The notes beneath the pieces were generated by a model. It was given only the letters and a program-made list of their open reading frames with translations, was not told the DNA's origin and searched no databases. From Blasia pusilla (Eukaryota; Marchantiophyta; Marchantiopsida; Blasiales), in contig CM114275.1 of NCBI GenBank assembly GCA_050084515.1, forward strand, positions 23,746,001 to 23,810,000: DNA of 64,000 bases. Direction: 5' to 3'. Shown here piece by piece: positions 1-9,768 of this stretch. Both the position numbers and the translations under genes were made by a program. The number at the start of each line of letters is the position of its first letter. Position 1 is the first letter of the stretch.

Positions 1-44
1 CCCTTACTTGTACTTCTGGGGTTCTCCAATAACAACCCCCCCCC

Positions 45-512
45 TTGAAAAAGGAGGATCAGGCCCTTCATTGTGGCCCTCAACCCGACTCTACTTACAG
101 TCGTTTCCGGGTTGTTTCTCAGCCGCTGCTAAAGCGTTTGCAAAGATCTTTAGTGCGTTTGAACCAACTTTCTATAAGCTTTCTAATGCACTCTTATTTA
201 ATCCAAACGCATCTTGGCGCTAAAAGTTATGGCCATAAATCCAGTCGGAAACTCTCAAACGCTAGTGGCGTTCCAAATCCGGATTCTTCCTTTTGGCAAC
301 CCACTTTCTAGACTCGACTTCTTTCAAGTCTCAATCCGCGTTTGGTCCAGGTTTCTCGGTCGCGACCACAACATCTGAAACGCGACGCCTCGCTCGCGTC
401 TCGTCTCTTGTCTCCTCTTTGAGACTACTCCAACACGCAAACCATCTTAGCGTGAGCCCGCTAATGTTCCGATGTTCCGATTGGCACTCGTTTGGTCATG
501 AGGGTCGCGACA
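45..512 (-). repeat. Inverted copy of a gypsy LTR
   Basis: Read on the minus strand, this stretch starts TGTCGCGACCCTCATGACC and runs parallel to the LTR at 2370-2850, with matching blocks around the words GCGTGAGC, CAAACGCATCTTGG and GGCCCTCAACCCGACTC. I estimate roughly 70% identity by eye. The TG start lies exactly where the similarity ends, at 512, directly against the integrase remnant on the plus strand. The copy is therefore in the wrong orientation to be the partner LTR of that integrase and is best read as a solo LTR or rearranged fragment. The far end near 45 is uncertain. Confidence 0.6.
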
Positions 513-1665
513 TGCATGGCATGTCAGGAAAACAGAGTTTCTTATGGGAAGAAGCAAGGCTTACTTCATCCTTTGCCAATCCCAGAGGGACTCTTCCAAA
601 GTGTTAGAATGGATTGTATTACGAGTCTTCCAAAATTTGAGGGATACAACGCTATGCTTATGATAGTTGATCGGTTTAGCAAGTTAGGGAAGTTTTTTTC
701 GACGAGAGACTCTGGGATGACTTTGCGATTGGTCCTAGATACGTGGTGGCAAGCTAATGGGTTGTCTAAGAGCATTGTGTCCGATTGAGATCCGAAGTTG
801 ACCAGTGCCTTTTGGAAACACCTATTCAAGAGGTTCACGACCAACCTCATCTTTTACTGCCTTCCATCCTCAAACCGATGGGCAAACAGAAAAAGTAAAA
901 TCGGTTGTGAACTAGTACTTAAGGAATTATGTGAGTGCTAACCAACAAGATTGGGCAAAGTGGCCAAGCATGGCTGAGTATTGTTACAACTCGACCAAGC
1001 ATTTTGCAATTGGAGAGTCTCTATTTCTTGTGGCGTATCAAAGAGAAAGAGAAAGGCCTCTTGACTTGGCCCTTTCGAGGGGTACAACATCGGCACACAC
1101 TTGTGAAGCAACGGCGGAAATTTTGTTAGTGGAAATGGAGGAATGACAAGAGCGAGTGAGAATAAGTCTTTCCAATGCTCAACTAACGTATGTGAAGCAT
1201 GCTAACAAGAGTAGGCGCCAGTGAGTTTCCAAGTAGGGGAACAAGTGTGGTTGAATGTGAGGAATCTCACTTTTTTGAGGGAATTATTCGCGAAAGTACC
1301 AACCAAGTATGTTGGACCGTATGTGATGAAGGCAAAGCCATTTGAGGATATGTATACATTGGAGGTGCCAAACGAGTTCAAAATTCACCCGACTTTCCAA
1401 GTGTCATTATTGAAGAAGTGTCTTCAAGAAGCGTCCGCAACGGAGAATTATGTTGAGACCACAATGGTCATCATAAATGAGGAACCAAAATTTGAGATGG
1501 AGACCATTATATATTCCAGATATAGAGCCCACCAAGTATGACTACTTGGTCAAGTGGAAAGGCTTCCATGTGAACAAGGCGACTTGGATGGCGGAGGTAG
1601 ATCTGGAACACGCGCAAGAGGCATTACAAGACTTAAGACAGATGCAAGATAAGCATGTACCTTAG
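513..1665 (+). pseudogene. Ty3/gypsy chromovirus integrase with chromodomain, decayed
   Basis: This is the C-terminal part of a gypsy polyprotein. The integrase zinc-finger end and core start at about 513-787 (CxxCQ, then GLLHPLPIPEG and MDCITSLPKFEGYN, and MIVDRFSKLGKFF). A stop at 786 and frame changes follow. A block at 931-1146 (QQDWAKWPSMAEYCYNSTKH) matches the integrase region after the DDE core. The C-terminal GPY-like part is at 1221-1450 (VGEQVWLNVRNL, KYVGPYVM, HPTFQVSLLKKC). A chromodomain-like end is at 1500-1660 (YDYLVKWKGFHVNKATWM). At least three frame breaks show it is dead. The integrase-chromodomain order places it among chromoviruses, whose chromodomain guides integration to chromatin. 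Confidence 0.85.
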
Positions 1666-2369
1666 TACATGGTGAAGCAAAGGACATAACTTGTGACTAG
1701 GAAGCTAGCGCTTGGGCCAAAAACCCATTTTAATTAGAAAAGTTCAGTTGTTGCAATAAAGAATACATGGTTGGAGATTCGATGCTAGTGATTGAGATTT
1801 GAGAATGGTAGTGCATGGAAATGCGTAGTTCTTCATATTCTTAGGATGTAGATCAAGGAGGCAAACAATGAATATTTGAGGTGAGAGCTTGTATTCCGAT
1901 AAATATCTAGAATAGGACCAAGTGTTGAAATACTAACATTCGGGCTCACCCTAACGTCGGCGGGGCAGATCACCTTGTCTTAGGGTTTGGGGTGATCTCA
2001 TTTGTGATATATGATTGAACTTAGTCACGCGTTTAAGTAGAATATATGTGACCCAAAAGTAGTACAAATCGATTGGGTAAATAGGTGAAATGTTTACAAA
2101 CCAGCTAGTGAGCAAATGAAGTGTTTGGTTGCAGACTTAATTAGCTTATTTTCATGGTTTAGATTAGTTCTGCAGAACTAGTCTAGGCTTATCGAAGTGG
2201 AAGTACTAATGAAGCTAAGTGCTCCAAGCGACAACTTAAGACTTAAGCCAAAAGAGGAATTACGGGTTAGCTACTAGAACGTGATTTAGTGTCAAGGGAT
2301 TGGCTTCCAAGAACTTAACATTAAAAGACTTGCGTTGATGAGCATAACAACCATTTAAGGAGGGGTGAG
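1666..2369 (+). other. Gypsy 3' untranslated stretch and polypurine tract
   Basis: There is no open frame here. The stretch lies between the chromodomain end and the 3' LTR. It ends in a purine run, AAGGAGGGGTGAG at 2357-2369, directly before the LTR start TGTCGCCACC. That is where the plus-strand primer (polypurine tract) of an LTR element belongs. Confidence 0.6.
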
Positions 2370-2850
2370 TGTCGCCACCCTCATAACCAAACAAACACCA
2401 AATAGACGCCAAGCGAAACATCAGAACTCTAGCGTGCTCACGCTACAATGATTGCGCTTTGGAGAGATCTTTGAAAAGTCCAAGAGACGAGACGCAGAAT
2501 AGAGTTTGTGCGTTTCATGCATTTATGGTCGCGATTAGGAAATATGGACTAAACGTGAACCAAGACTTGAGATGATTTGAGTCTATGAAGCTTGGTTGCC
2601 AAAGGGATGAAAACCTGTTTTGAAACACGACTAACGTTTGGGAATTTTGACTATGTTTCAGACCACAAAGTTTAGCTCCAAGATGCGTTTAGGAAAATAA
2701 GGTGGAATTAGAAAGCTTATGCCAAGACAATTACAACGCATGAAAGATGTAAGAAAATGCTCAAGCAGAGCTGGAGATATTGGCCAAAAATGATTGTAAG
2801 AGGAGTCGGGTTGAGGGCCAAATTGAGGGGCTTGACTGTCATTCCCTAAA
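2370..2850 (+). repeat. Gypsy 3' LTR
   Basis: The LTR starts TGTCGCCACCCTCATAACC just after a polypurine tract and lies downstream of, and in the same orientation as, the integrase remnant. Its inverted relative is at 45-512. The 3' end cannot be fixed, because the sequence runs into the start of an unrelated copia LTR at 2859. Confidence 0.65.
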
Positions 2851-2858
2851 GTTAGGGG

Positions 2859-2912
2859 TGTAGAAAATTACTAAAGAAGCATAACTCGTGGGAAACGGCT
2901 CTTCCACTCATA
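2859..2912 (-). repeat. Terminal fragment of a copia LTR
   Basis: The first 54 bases, starting TGTAGAAAATTACTAAAG and containing GTGGGAAACGGCTCTTCCACTC, match the outer end of the copia LTR at 21836. Similarity stops at about 2912. The element it came from lies on the minus strand in the other copies. Confidence 0.5.
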
Positions 2913-3233
2913 GGGGGCTGGTATTTCTGGCAGAAGAGAGTAAGAGAGGAGAGGAAGAGAGGAAGAGAGGAGAGTCTCTCTTCAAAAAAAGGGCCAAATC
3001 CTTAAACTCTCTTCAAAAATTTCATCAATTTTTAAGGTTTCTCCCCTACTTCAAATGCAAGAAAATTGTAAAAGAAAGTAAGAAGTGCACCACTTTGGGG
3101 GAAAAACTAACCACATTTTTTCAGACTAAGATGTGAAGATGGAAATATTATCGTCAACAATCAATCATGAAAGTGCAGTAGTGTTTTGCTTCTCCCTCTT
3201 GCTAGAGAGACCAACTCCCCATCATCAACAAAT
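2913..3233. other. Spacer without a recognisable gene
   Basis: Purine-rich GAGAG tracts around 2938-2985 and then AT-rich sequence. A short open frame exists here but is low-complexity and matches nothing I know. Confidence 0.5.
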
Positions 3234-3720
3234 TTATAGGTGGAATTTCGATGTTGTAGGGCAAAATAAGGAAGATGAAATATGACCGGAAAAGTAAAAG
3301 TAAAGGTGATTTGTGGCAATATACCGGCGGAAATTAGCATAGGTCGCCGACTCATATGAGTTGGCATCTTTGAATGTCAACAAGTAATCATGAACGTAAA
3401 GGAAGTTGGGTGAATTCCCAATGGCTCTCTCGTAATCTGCCTTTGCCCCTTGGAAGAGTGCAAATAGTTGCTTCCTCTTCCCCTCCAATGGAAGAATGTT
3501 TCTTCCACTCTGCCATTCAGCTCTAACATTCGCCCCTGAAAGCCGCACGAGATCTAGAATCAAGTCACCAATTCTCGAGCAAAGCTTCACAAGGATCTTT
3601 CTCAATGTCGAGGACTTTTCCCTCCCTCCAAGCACAGATCCATGAAAAATCCTGATGGCAAATTGTAGACCTATTCTCATATGAGTTGGTGGCCTCCACT
3701 TTGACGGGTTCAGAAACCTC
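3234..3720 (-). pseudogene. Second copy of the methyltransferase-like C-terminal exon
   Basis: The protein read from this stretch is a paralogue of the one at 5201-5709. Shared blocks include LGGREKSSTLRKILVKLC, GDLILDLVRLSGANV (motif I region, about 3528-3572), WQSGRNILPLEG and AKADYERA. The pattern PGD-x-V-x-DL, a Gly-rich loop, then GRN-x-x-x-LE is the S-adenosylmethionine-binding end of beta-class DNA amino-methyltransferases. In this copy PGD has become IGD. It is a lone exon copy with no motif IV block beside it and so cannot be a working enzyme by itself. Confidence 0.5.
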
Positions 3721-3775
3721 TTCTCGTATGAGTTGGCGCCCCCTAGGTAGTCCTCCACAGGCTTCCTCTATACAT

Positions 3776-6249
3776 GCAACCCATAAAAAATCGATGGGTT
3801 GCAACTCCTGTCAATCATCCAGACCTGCTAAATGTCAGATATCCACAGTTGCATGACACAATTGACATTCATAAGGGTAACAATAAAAGAACAAATTATC
3901 AAGAAATTTCATGTTTCAAAACTTTTGTTACTCGTGATATAACCTTGGTAGGTACGAAAACTTTTAAAGAGGGAAGTCATCTAAAATTCACAGAAGTGAG
4001 TACTCAGGATCTGTAACTTGTAGAATTCAACAAGTTCAAAGGACTCAGACGGAGACCTCCACTAGTTGTATGTAGAGAAGCAACCCATCAAAAATCCACG
4101 GGTTGTAATAGTTGGAAATCATCTGGACCAAAACCAGCCAATCATTCAAACCTGTAACATGTTGGATTCTCAAAGGTTGCATGACAAGATTAGGATTCAT
4201 AAGGGTTAAACTGCTATGAAGACCTATCCTGTTCAATAAAGTTTTTACTCGTGACATAACCTAGATACGAAAAAAGATATAGAGGGAAGGATCCCAAAAA
4301 TTCACAATACTCTGTTTACACATGCAACTTCTTGGAATCCGACAGCTTGAATCACATCAGAAATAAAAAGCGTTGAAAATGAGAGCTTCACAAGCTGCAT
4401 CAAGAAATGTAACCTATTGGAATTTGACAGGTTGCAGGACATGCCAAGATAAGTTGTGCTTATCTTCCTCTTGCAAATATCGCAAGACACGAGAATTTAT
4501 GCATACATCTTCAGTCATAAAATTCCATTTTCGGCTTGCAACCCGAGAATGAAAAAAAATGGTCCACCCTAAAGGAGAAACGAAAACACAGACCTTTCAA
4601 GTCAATCTGAAAAAACCAAGTTGCAACCAAGTCTTTGGTTTGCAATGCAATCATGGGTAATTCAACATGTTGCAAACCTTGTCCAAGACGTGCAACTTGT
4701 TGGAATCCAAAAACTTCCAAACTCGGTCCCTAGTCCCTCATTTGCAACATGTCAAAATCCGACAGGTTGCAAATTGGGGCTTTGGTTTGCAACATGTCGT
4801 AATCCAACGGTCTGCACAATTGTTCCCCGATTCGTAATCCATCGGAATCTGACGGGTTCCAAAATAAATAACATCCAGTAGACATATCATGACACAATCG
4901 ACAAGAATGAGCTCTGTAGACGGAGAAGCACAACAATTCAGAAAAAGTCTTCAGAAACCATCATGGTGGATGGGGACGGAGAATGTTGGGGAATTTGAGG
5001 GCCTTGGCCGCCCCCTAGGTACACCATAACGGTCCCATGTGTGATGATTTGGGTCCCAACGCCTTGCCCAATAGTAAATCTTATATGCTATGCAAGGTGA
5101 CACCCATCCAATATCAATATATGCTCCGCCGTTTGAAACCAGTAAATCCCAACTCCAAAATGCTTCAATCAAGTTGGCTCCGATAAATCTTTGAACTCAC
5201 TCGTCATTGTCTGAGAGCTCTTTCATTATTACTGTCGGCTTTGCCCTTCCAATTTGTGGAGTTGCAAGAAGTGACAATAGTGTCACTATCAATGGAGGCT
5301 CTGGAGCTAGAGTAGTTGGCTTTGGAGGCGAGTTGTATACTCCCACCAACCTCTCGTAATCCGCCTTTGCCTCTTTGCAAAGGTAAAAAATATCTGGCCT
5401 CCCCTCAAGGAAGAGAATGTTCCTACCACTTTGCCAAGTGCCTCTGATACTCGCCCCTGATAGGCCCACCAAGTCAAAGACCAAGTCACCCGGCCTCAAG
5501 CAGAGCTCCATGAGCGTTTGCATCAAGGAAGGTGACTTCTCCCTTCCTCCAAGTAAGGGGATCCCTTACTGGATGAAAATTCCTACGGGGGAATTGTAGA
5601 GACTATCTAAGTTGTACCTATCGGAGCATGGATCCACTGGATCTGGGATCTAGAACACTTGGAAGTTGTGCGCGGGCCTCACAAAGCAATAGACAAATGA
5701 GTGGTCCATCTGTGAACAATCAGGTGAAAAATAATGTCAGCATAAAAAGGTAGTAGACCAATGGTTTGCTCTCTAGATAATGACACAATCTGCAACCCGT
5801 CGGAACCCGACAGGTTGCTCATTTGGCTAGCCAGAAGAGCAACCTATCGGAGTCCGACGATTTGCTTTACAACTCAACAAGGAACCTTTGCTGATTAGCA
5901 ACATATTGAAACTGATGGGTTTTTGTCCAGATAGTGACATAATAGACAACCCGTTGGAACAAGACGAGTTGCTCATTTCGTTAGACAGAAGAACAATCTG
6001 TCAGATTCTATCAGGTTGCTTTACAACTCAATCGATGTGTTCCACGTAGGAAAGTGCCTAATATGGAAGCAACCCATCACTTACCAACATATTGCTTTCC
6101 TAAAGGGAAAATTCTATGTGCAACCCGTCAAATTGCAATCAGTGGAGACACATAATTGGAGGCATGCAATTCTACTTGCAACCCGTCGGGTTGCAATCAC
6201 TGGAGACTAGTAAGTGGATTTACAACCTGTCAGGTTTTGATGGGTTGCA
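3776..6249. repeat. Palindromic repeat cluster 1 (about 18 copies)
   Basis: Imperfect palindromes of about 28 bp of the type TGCAACCCGTCGGA, one base, mirror half. They start at about 3776, 4080, 4153, 4323, 4409, 4691, 4743, 4788, 4833, 5791, 5838, 5898, 5946, 5993, 6069, 6119, 6178 and 6222. From 5791 on the start-to-start distances are 47, 60, 48, 47, 76, 50, 59 and 44 bp. The copy at 6179-6195 is a compact 17-bp perfect palindrome. A higher-order duplication with a period of about 155 bp covers two repeats plus spacers (5775-5885 against 5929-6039). The second half of the cluster lies inside an apparent intron, 5710-6297, of the methyltransferase-like gene on the minus strand. Confidence 0.85.
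5201..5709 (-). pseudogene. DNA N4/N6 amino-methyltransferase-like, motif I exon
   Basis: On the minus strand an acceptor (TTGTTCACAG) precedes this block at 5710 and a donor (GTGAGT) follows it at 5200. It encodes LLGGREKSPSLMQTLMELC, then PGDLVFDLVGLSGAS at 5449-5493, then WQSGRNILFLEG and KEAKADYERLVG. In PF01555-type (beta-class) enzymes the corresponding end binds S-adenosylmethionine: PGD-x-V-x-D-x-F-x-G-x-G followed by GR-x-x-x-x-x-E. In-frame stops near 5660 and 5585 show that it is broken. With the motif IV block at 6298-6720 lying before it in transcription order, the order IV then I matches the beta class. An alternative is a related Rossmann-fold methylase of another substrate. 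Confidence 0.55.
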
Positions 6250-6297
6250 TGTCTAAACCATCTCAATTCATTCAAAAAAGTCAAGTTGGAAACTTAC

Positions 6298-6720
6298 CCT
6301 GACTTGATTCGCGCCGATCTGAGTGGGTACTTGTTTTTTTATGACCCACGATTGCGCCGCCCTCCACTTGAGCGATCTCTTCACGCACTGAAGGTTGAAG
6401 ATCTTGTCCTGCTCCCTCCAATCAGGACCAGGAAATAACCCCAGTCATTGAGATAAGCGTCCGCGAAAGAAAACAACAGAGCGATCTGGTCATAGGAAAG
6501 TGGGACATTCTAGGCTGGGACATTGTCAGACGGATTGTTGTCCCACAAACGAAACCCACAGAGGCAAATCTGCAATGAGAAGGTCCACGGCCACCTCCTC
6601 AACGACCCAAGGATTGTCTTTGGAATATGCCCGTTTTGGAGAAGTTTTCGCCCTAGCCCGGTCAACTTCTCGATGGCAGCCGCCGACTCATGAGAATTAA
6701 AACTCTGCAGTTCATTGACA
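6298..6720 (-). pseudogene. DNA amino-methyltransferase-like, motif IV exon
   Basis: Read on the minus strand this block contains KDNPWVVEEVAVDLLIADLPLW (split here: KDNPWVVEEVAVD, LLIADLPLW). The ADLPLW at 6556-6570 sits where the catalytic DPPY/DPPW motif is expected, with the first Pro replaced by Leu. It continues after a frame break with LSYDQIALLFSFADAYLNDW and GYFLVLIGG, the usual strand after motif IV, and ends QSWVIKKQVPTQIGANQVR before a good donor (GTAAGT at 6297). Two frame changes and a stop at about 6507 break it. Motif IV binds the target amino group in this enzyme class; the Leu substitution would also argue against activity. Confidence 0.5.
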
Positions 6721-6759
6721 AGATGATTCTAGATTAGAAGGACAATTGTCTTGCTTGTT

Positions 6760-7955
6760 GTTTCCCTATGCCGCCCAAGGATGATGGAGTGTATTCCACA
6801 TCCTTATCTCCTCTCGCTTTCGCTTCTCCCGAGTTTGCTATCGGCTTGTTGGAATCTCCGTTACCTTAGACTCTACATGCGTTTTCTTTGACAAGGACCT
6901 GGTCAGGCCCTCTCGCCCCTCTCTCCTAGAAGACTTGGCCTCTCGCCTTGAAGACTCAGCCTCTTTTCTTGAAGACTCGGCCTCAGAATTCCTGGTCCCC
7001 CTTGCCTTTGCTTTCAAACCCGCTGTGAATTTGTCCTTGGCAGTGACTACCTTGGCCACTAACTCCATTGTCTCGATGGCTTGCTCCTCTGCATCTCCTT
7101 CAAAAAATTCGTGAGGCTTCACGAAGTTTGGAATGTTGTCCCTGCCAGAGACGATTGCATCATAGACCAGGCGTAGGTTCTTGTCTATCATCTCTTCCAG
7201 GTCGTTGAAGTCCAACCAGATTGGACAATTCAATACCTCCCAGTTGGACATGCTCGACCCCATCTCCATGTCGTACATGGAGAATCCCACTCCATGAGGC
7301 AGAGAAGCCCATAATTTGCACGCTACCGAAATTTGCGCCACATACCTGCATTTACATAATTGATGAGGTACTTATACACCATCCGTTGGCCAGCTCTTTG
7401 TCAGGATGACTCGGCCGCCTGCTTTTGAAGATCCCGCTTCTTCTTTGCGAAATCCCCTTTTTGCGCGTCGATTTCTTCATCCAGATTTGCTTGAGGAGTA
7501 TGTGATTCTTGAACATCATCCGAAGCCGGGGTTTTTTGTCGCCTTATCTCTGATTTCATTAAGCCACAACTCAAAATCTTCTGGAGCCTCTAGGTTTGCT
7601 TCCTCTAGAATTGTCTCAATCTTCTTGAGCTCCGCTTGTAGACCCACAATCATTGACTTCCCGATCAGACGCAGTGCATCCCACAAGGACCATTCCCATA
7701 GCCAATGGGAGATCATTTTTTTTGATACTCCTGGAGGATGGTGTGCCGCCCGATTCTTCCCCTCAATGCCCTCGAGACTAATTTTCATCAGTCGAATTAT
7801 CCTAAACTCGGATATCCCGGACAACGCAAACCTATGCATGCAGTCCAGAGACACTTTCTCCGATTCGACCCTATGGAAATTTGTCCCTCTTCCGCTCGTG
7901 CTTGCTTATCGCCTTCAGCTCCTTTTAGAATTCGCGCCAAGTTTGGGATCGAGGA
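6760..7955 (-). pseudogene. Upstream coding region of the methyltransferase-like gene, function unknown
   Basis: Three linked blocks read on the minus strand. At 7854-7516: ALSGISEFRIIRLMKISLEG, GVSKKMISHWLWEW and a helical stretch LQAELKKIETILEEANLE. At 7510-7360: DEEIDAQKGDFAKKKRDLQK, broken by a stop. At 7345-6838: AQISVACKLWASLPHGVGF, NCPIWLDFNDLEEMIDKN, then repeats of EAESSRRE and REGREG. The frames join at about 7345 if one base is missing, so an intron is not needed there. I do not recognise a domain. The charged repeats and helices suggest a linker or binding region ahead of the catalytic blocks, on position alone. Confidence 0.4.
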
Positions 7956-7967
7956 TGTCAATGTAAT

Positions 7968-8060
7968 GTTGCATCTTGCTTGCGGTGTATGTTGTAGTTG
8001 CATCTTGCTTGCGGTGTACGTTGTAGTTGCATCTTGCTTGCGGTGTACGTTGTAGTTGCA
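7968..8060. repeat. 29-bp tandem repeat, three units
   Basis: Units at 7968-7996, 7997-8025 and 8026-8054, plus a 6-base start of a fourth. Each begins GTTGCATCTTGCTTGCGG. Unit 1 differs from the others by one base (TATG for TACG). Because 29 is not a multiple of three, a protein read through the units passes through all three frames of the same word. Confidence 0.9.
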
Positions 8061-8330
8061 GATACGGCACTCTGAATGAAATTTTCCCGTTCCGACGTCG
8101 AGATATTTTCCCTTCGCTCAAGTTCCAATGTGGCGCTCTTCATGGCGGCGTGGATCTTGGACCAAGATAGAATCGTGACAGCTGCATCTTGGGAGATGAA
8201 GGTATTTGCCCAAGTCTTCTTTTTTATTTGAGCTCCCTTTGCCAGCATCTCATCAACTAGATCGTCACCAAGGAATCCCTTGTACTGTGTCGGGTGCGTC
8301 GTAAGCACCTTCTTGACCATGGTTGCACAA
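8061..8330 (-). pseudogene. Possible 5' exon of the methyltransferase-like gene
   Basis: Open on the minus strand: MVKKVLTTHPTQYKGFLGD, LVDEMLAKGAQIKKKTWAN, SQDAAVTILSWSKIHAAMK and LELERRENISTSERENF. The composition is that of a real protein and a donor-like GTATCT occurs at its end (about 8065). No family is recognised. The open frame continues upstream into the MITE-like repeat, which probably replaced or interrupted the true start. Confidence 0.35.
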
Positions 8331-8620
8331 AAACGGACAAGTGTGGACATGTCCACGGACATGTGTTCCAAGAGGTGAGACCCACACTTTTAGTCCATGA
8401 TGGAAGGCAATGCAAGGATGAGAGGAGCAATGAATGAGGAGGGAGTGGAGGTGGAGGAAGGAAGAAATGGGGGAGTATGGAACACGAAGGTAAGTAAGGG
8501 GAATGAGAAAGAAGGGAAAGATGGGCCCCATACGGACAAGTCCTTCCATAGGACAGACATAAGTCCACGGACATGGATATGTCCTTGGACACGGACTTTG
8601 TCCACATGCAACCTTGTTGT
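8325..8620 (-). mobile_element. MITE-like repeat with palindromic ends, copy 1
   Basis: About 300 bp that recur in inverted orientation at 53408-53665. Both ends are built of short GGAC/GTCC palindromes (for example TGTGGACATGTCCACGGAC near 8338 and ACACGGACTTTGTCC near 8600). The middle is a purine-rich AGGGGAATGAGAAAGAAGGG stretch. It has no coding capacity. The size, structure and dispersed copies fit a non-autonomous DNA element; clear target duplications were not found. Confidence 0.55.
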
Positions 8621-8719
8621 TGACCTTGTCCCAATCCAGGATCCAATGGTGAGCGATATTCCCCTTTGATACAATCCTGCAAATGCAAACACAAGGTTAG
8701 AATAGTGATCCCCTAGAAC

Positions 8720-9768
8720 TCGTCGGTTTTTGTCTGGTTGCACTAGAGAGTCATGAATAGAGTGAGTGCAACCCGTCGGACTCCGATGGGTTGCAACACT
8801 CTTGAAAGATTGTAAGGATGCCAAATCCGTCGGACTGGGAGTGGTTGCAACAATCGCTTTGACTTGCAATCTCTTGGACACATAACGTATTTTCTGCTAC
8901 CCGTCGGACTCCGACGGGTTGCACAATTGTCCGCAGATCGCAACGATGTGCAACCCATTGGGGTCCAATAGCTAACACATTGATGTCCATCGGCATGAAG
9001 TGATGCAACCCGTAGCAGTTCGATGGGTTGCAAAATGACTCCTATTCCTTGGTTGCAATCCGTTGGACTCCGACGAGTTATGAAATAACTTTGATTCCTA
9101 GTCAGGGTTCTGGATGACAACTGGCAAAAGCAACACAATGGTCTTGTTAAGAAGTCATCGAAGGCCTAAAAGTTATGGAAAACTCGTAAAGAAGTAGAAC
9201 AGGTGGGAAATGATTAATTAACCCTAGTTAAGATAATCACGCTTAACAGACTAACAAAGATTAAGCTAATCACGCTTAACAGACTAACCAAGATTAAGCT
9301 TTCCTACTTCGTGTGAACCAAATGTTGTAGTTCAGGTGTCTTATGAGCTTGATTGTAACTCAATCTTCAATAAAAGAAATCTTTCGGACTCTAACAACTT
9401 GGGCTTGGGGAAAATACAACCCGTCGGAGTCCAACGGGTTGCAACTCTGACGGGTTGCTTTCGACCAAAAGTTCCCAAAAACTGGGAACAATCCAGCAAC
9501 TAGTTGGACTCCAAGGGGATGCTTTAAGGCCTCGGATGACTTCTCCCCCCTTCCATTATGCAACCCATCAGAGTCCAATGGATTGCAGAAAAAATTTATC
9601 ATCAAGATATCTGACTCGGAATCGGAGTCGTTTCTCAACCCGTCGGACTCCGACAAGTTGCTAGATTGTACCCAAAACGTCAAAGAGGATTGGGGCTAGA
9701 GACTCCTTTGATTCCTGCCAATCTTGAATCTTCACAATTATGCAACCCGTCGGACTCCGATGGGTTGA
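8720..9768. repeat. Palindromic repeat cluster 2 (about 12 copies)
   Basis: Starts at about 8720, 8767, 8823, 8896, 8949, 9004 and 9055, with distances of 47, 56, 73, 53, 55 and 51 bp, then 9417, a half copy at 9445, 9495, 9559, 9635 and 9741 beyond a copia LTR insertion. The best copies are near perfect: 8899-8919 is a 10-1-10 palindrome, and 8767-8795 has 14-base arms with one mismatch. The spacers differ from each other. Confidence 0.85.
9176..9372 (-). repeat. Solo copia LTR with internal deletion
   Basis: The outer end (GGAAAACTCGTAAAG, GTGGGAAATGA) and the inner end (CCTAGTTAAGATAATC, CTTTCCTACTTCGTGTGA, TCAATCTTCAATA) match the LTRs at 17328-17596 and 21836-22149. The middle part is missing. 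A segment AATCACGCTTAACAGACTAAC is duplicated in tandem (about 9235-9300). It splits palindromic repeat cluster 2 in two. Confidence 0.7.

Noticed and set aside
2888-3136. Open frame of 82 codons
   Set aside because: Low-complexity GAGAG-derived Glu/Arg/Lys protein in a region between LTR pieces; no homology and no splice signals.
4951-5172. Minus-strand open frame, possible further exon of the methyltransferase-like gene
   Set aside because: No recognisable motif, no matching acceptor after the donor at 5200, and protein likeness is weak.
5791-6249. CRISPR array
   Set aside because: Spacing is CRISPR-like, but repeats are degenerate, spacers are partly duplicated with their repeats, no cas genes occur, and the context is eukaryotic with introns and retroelements.
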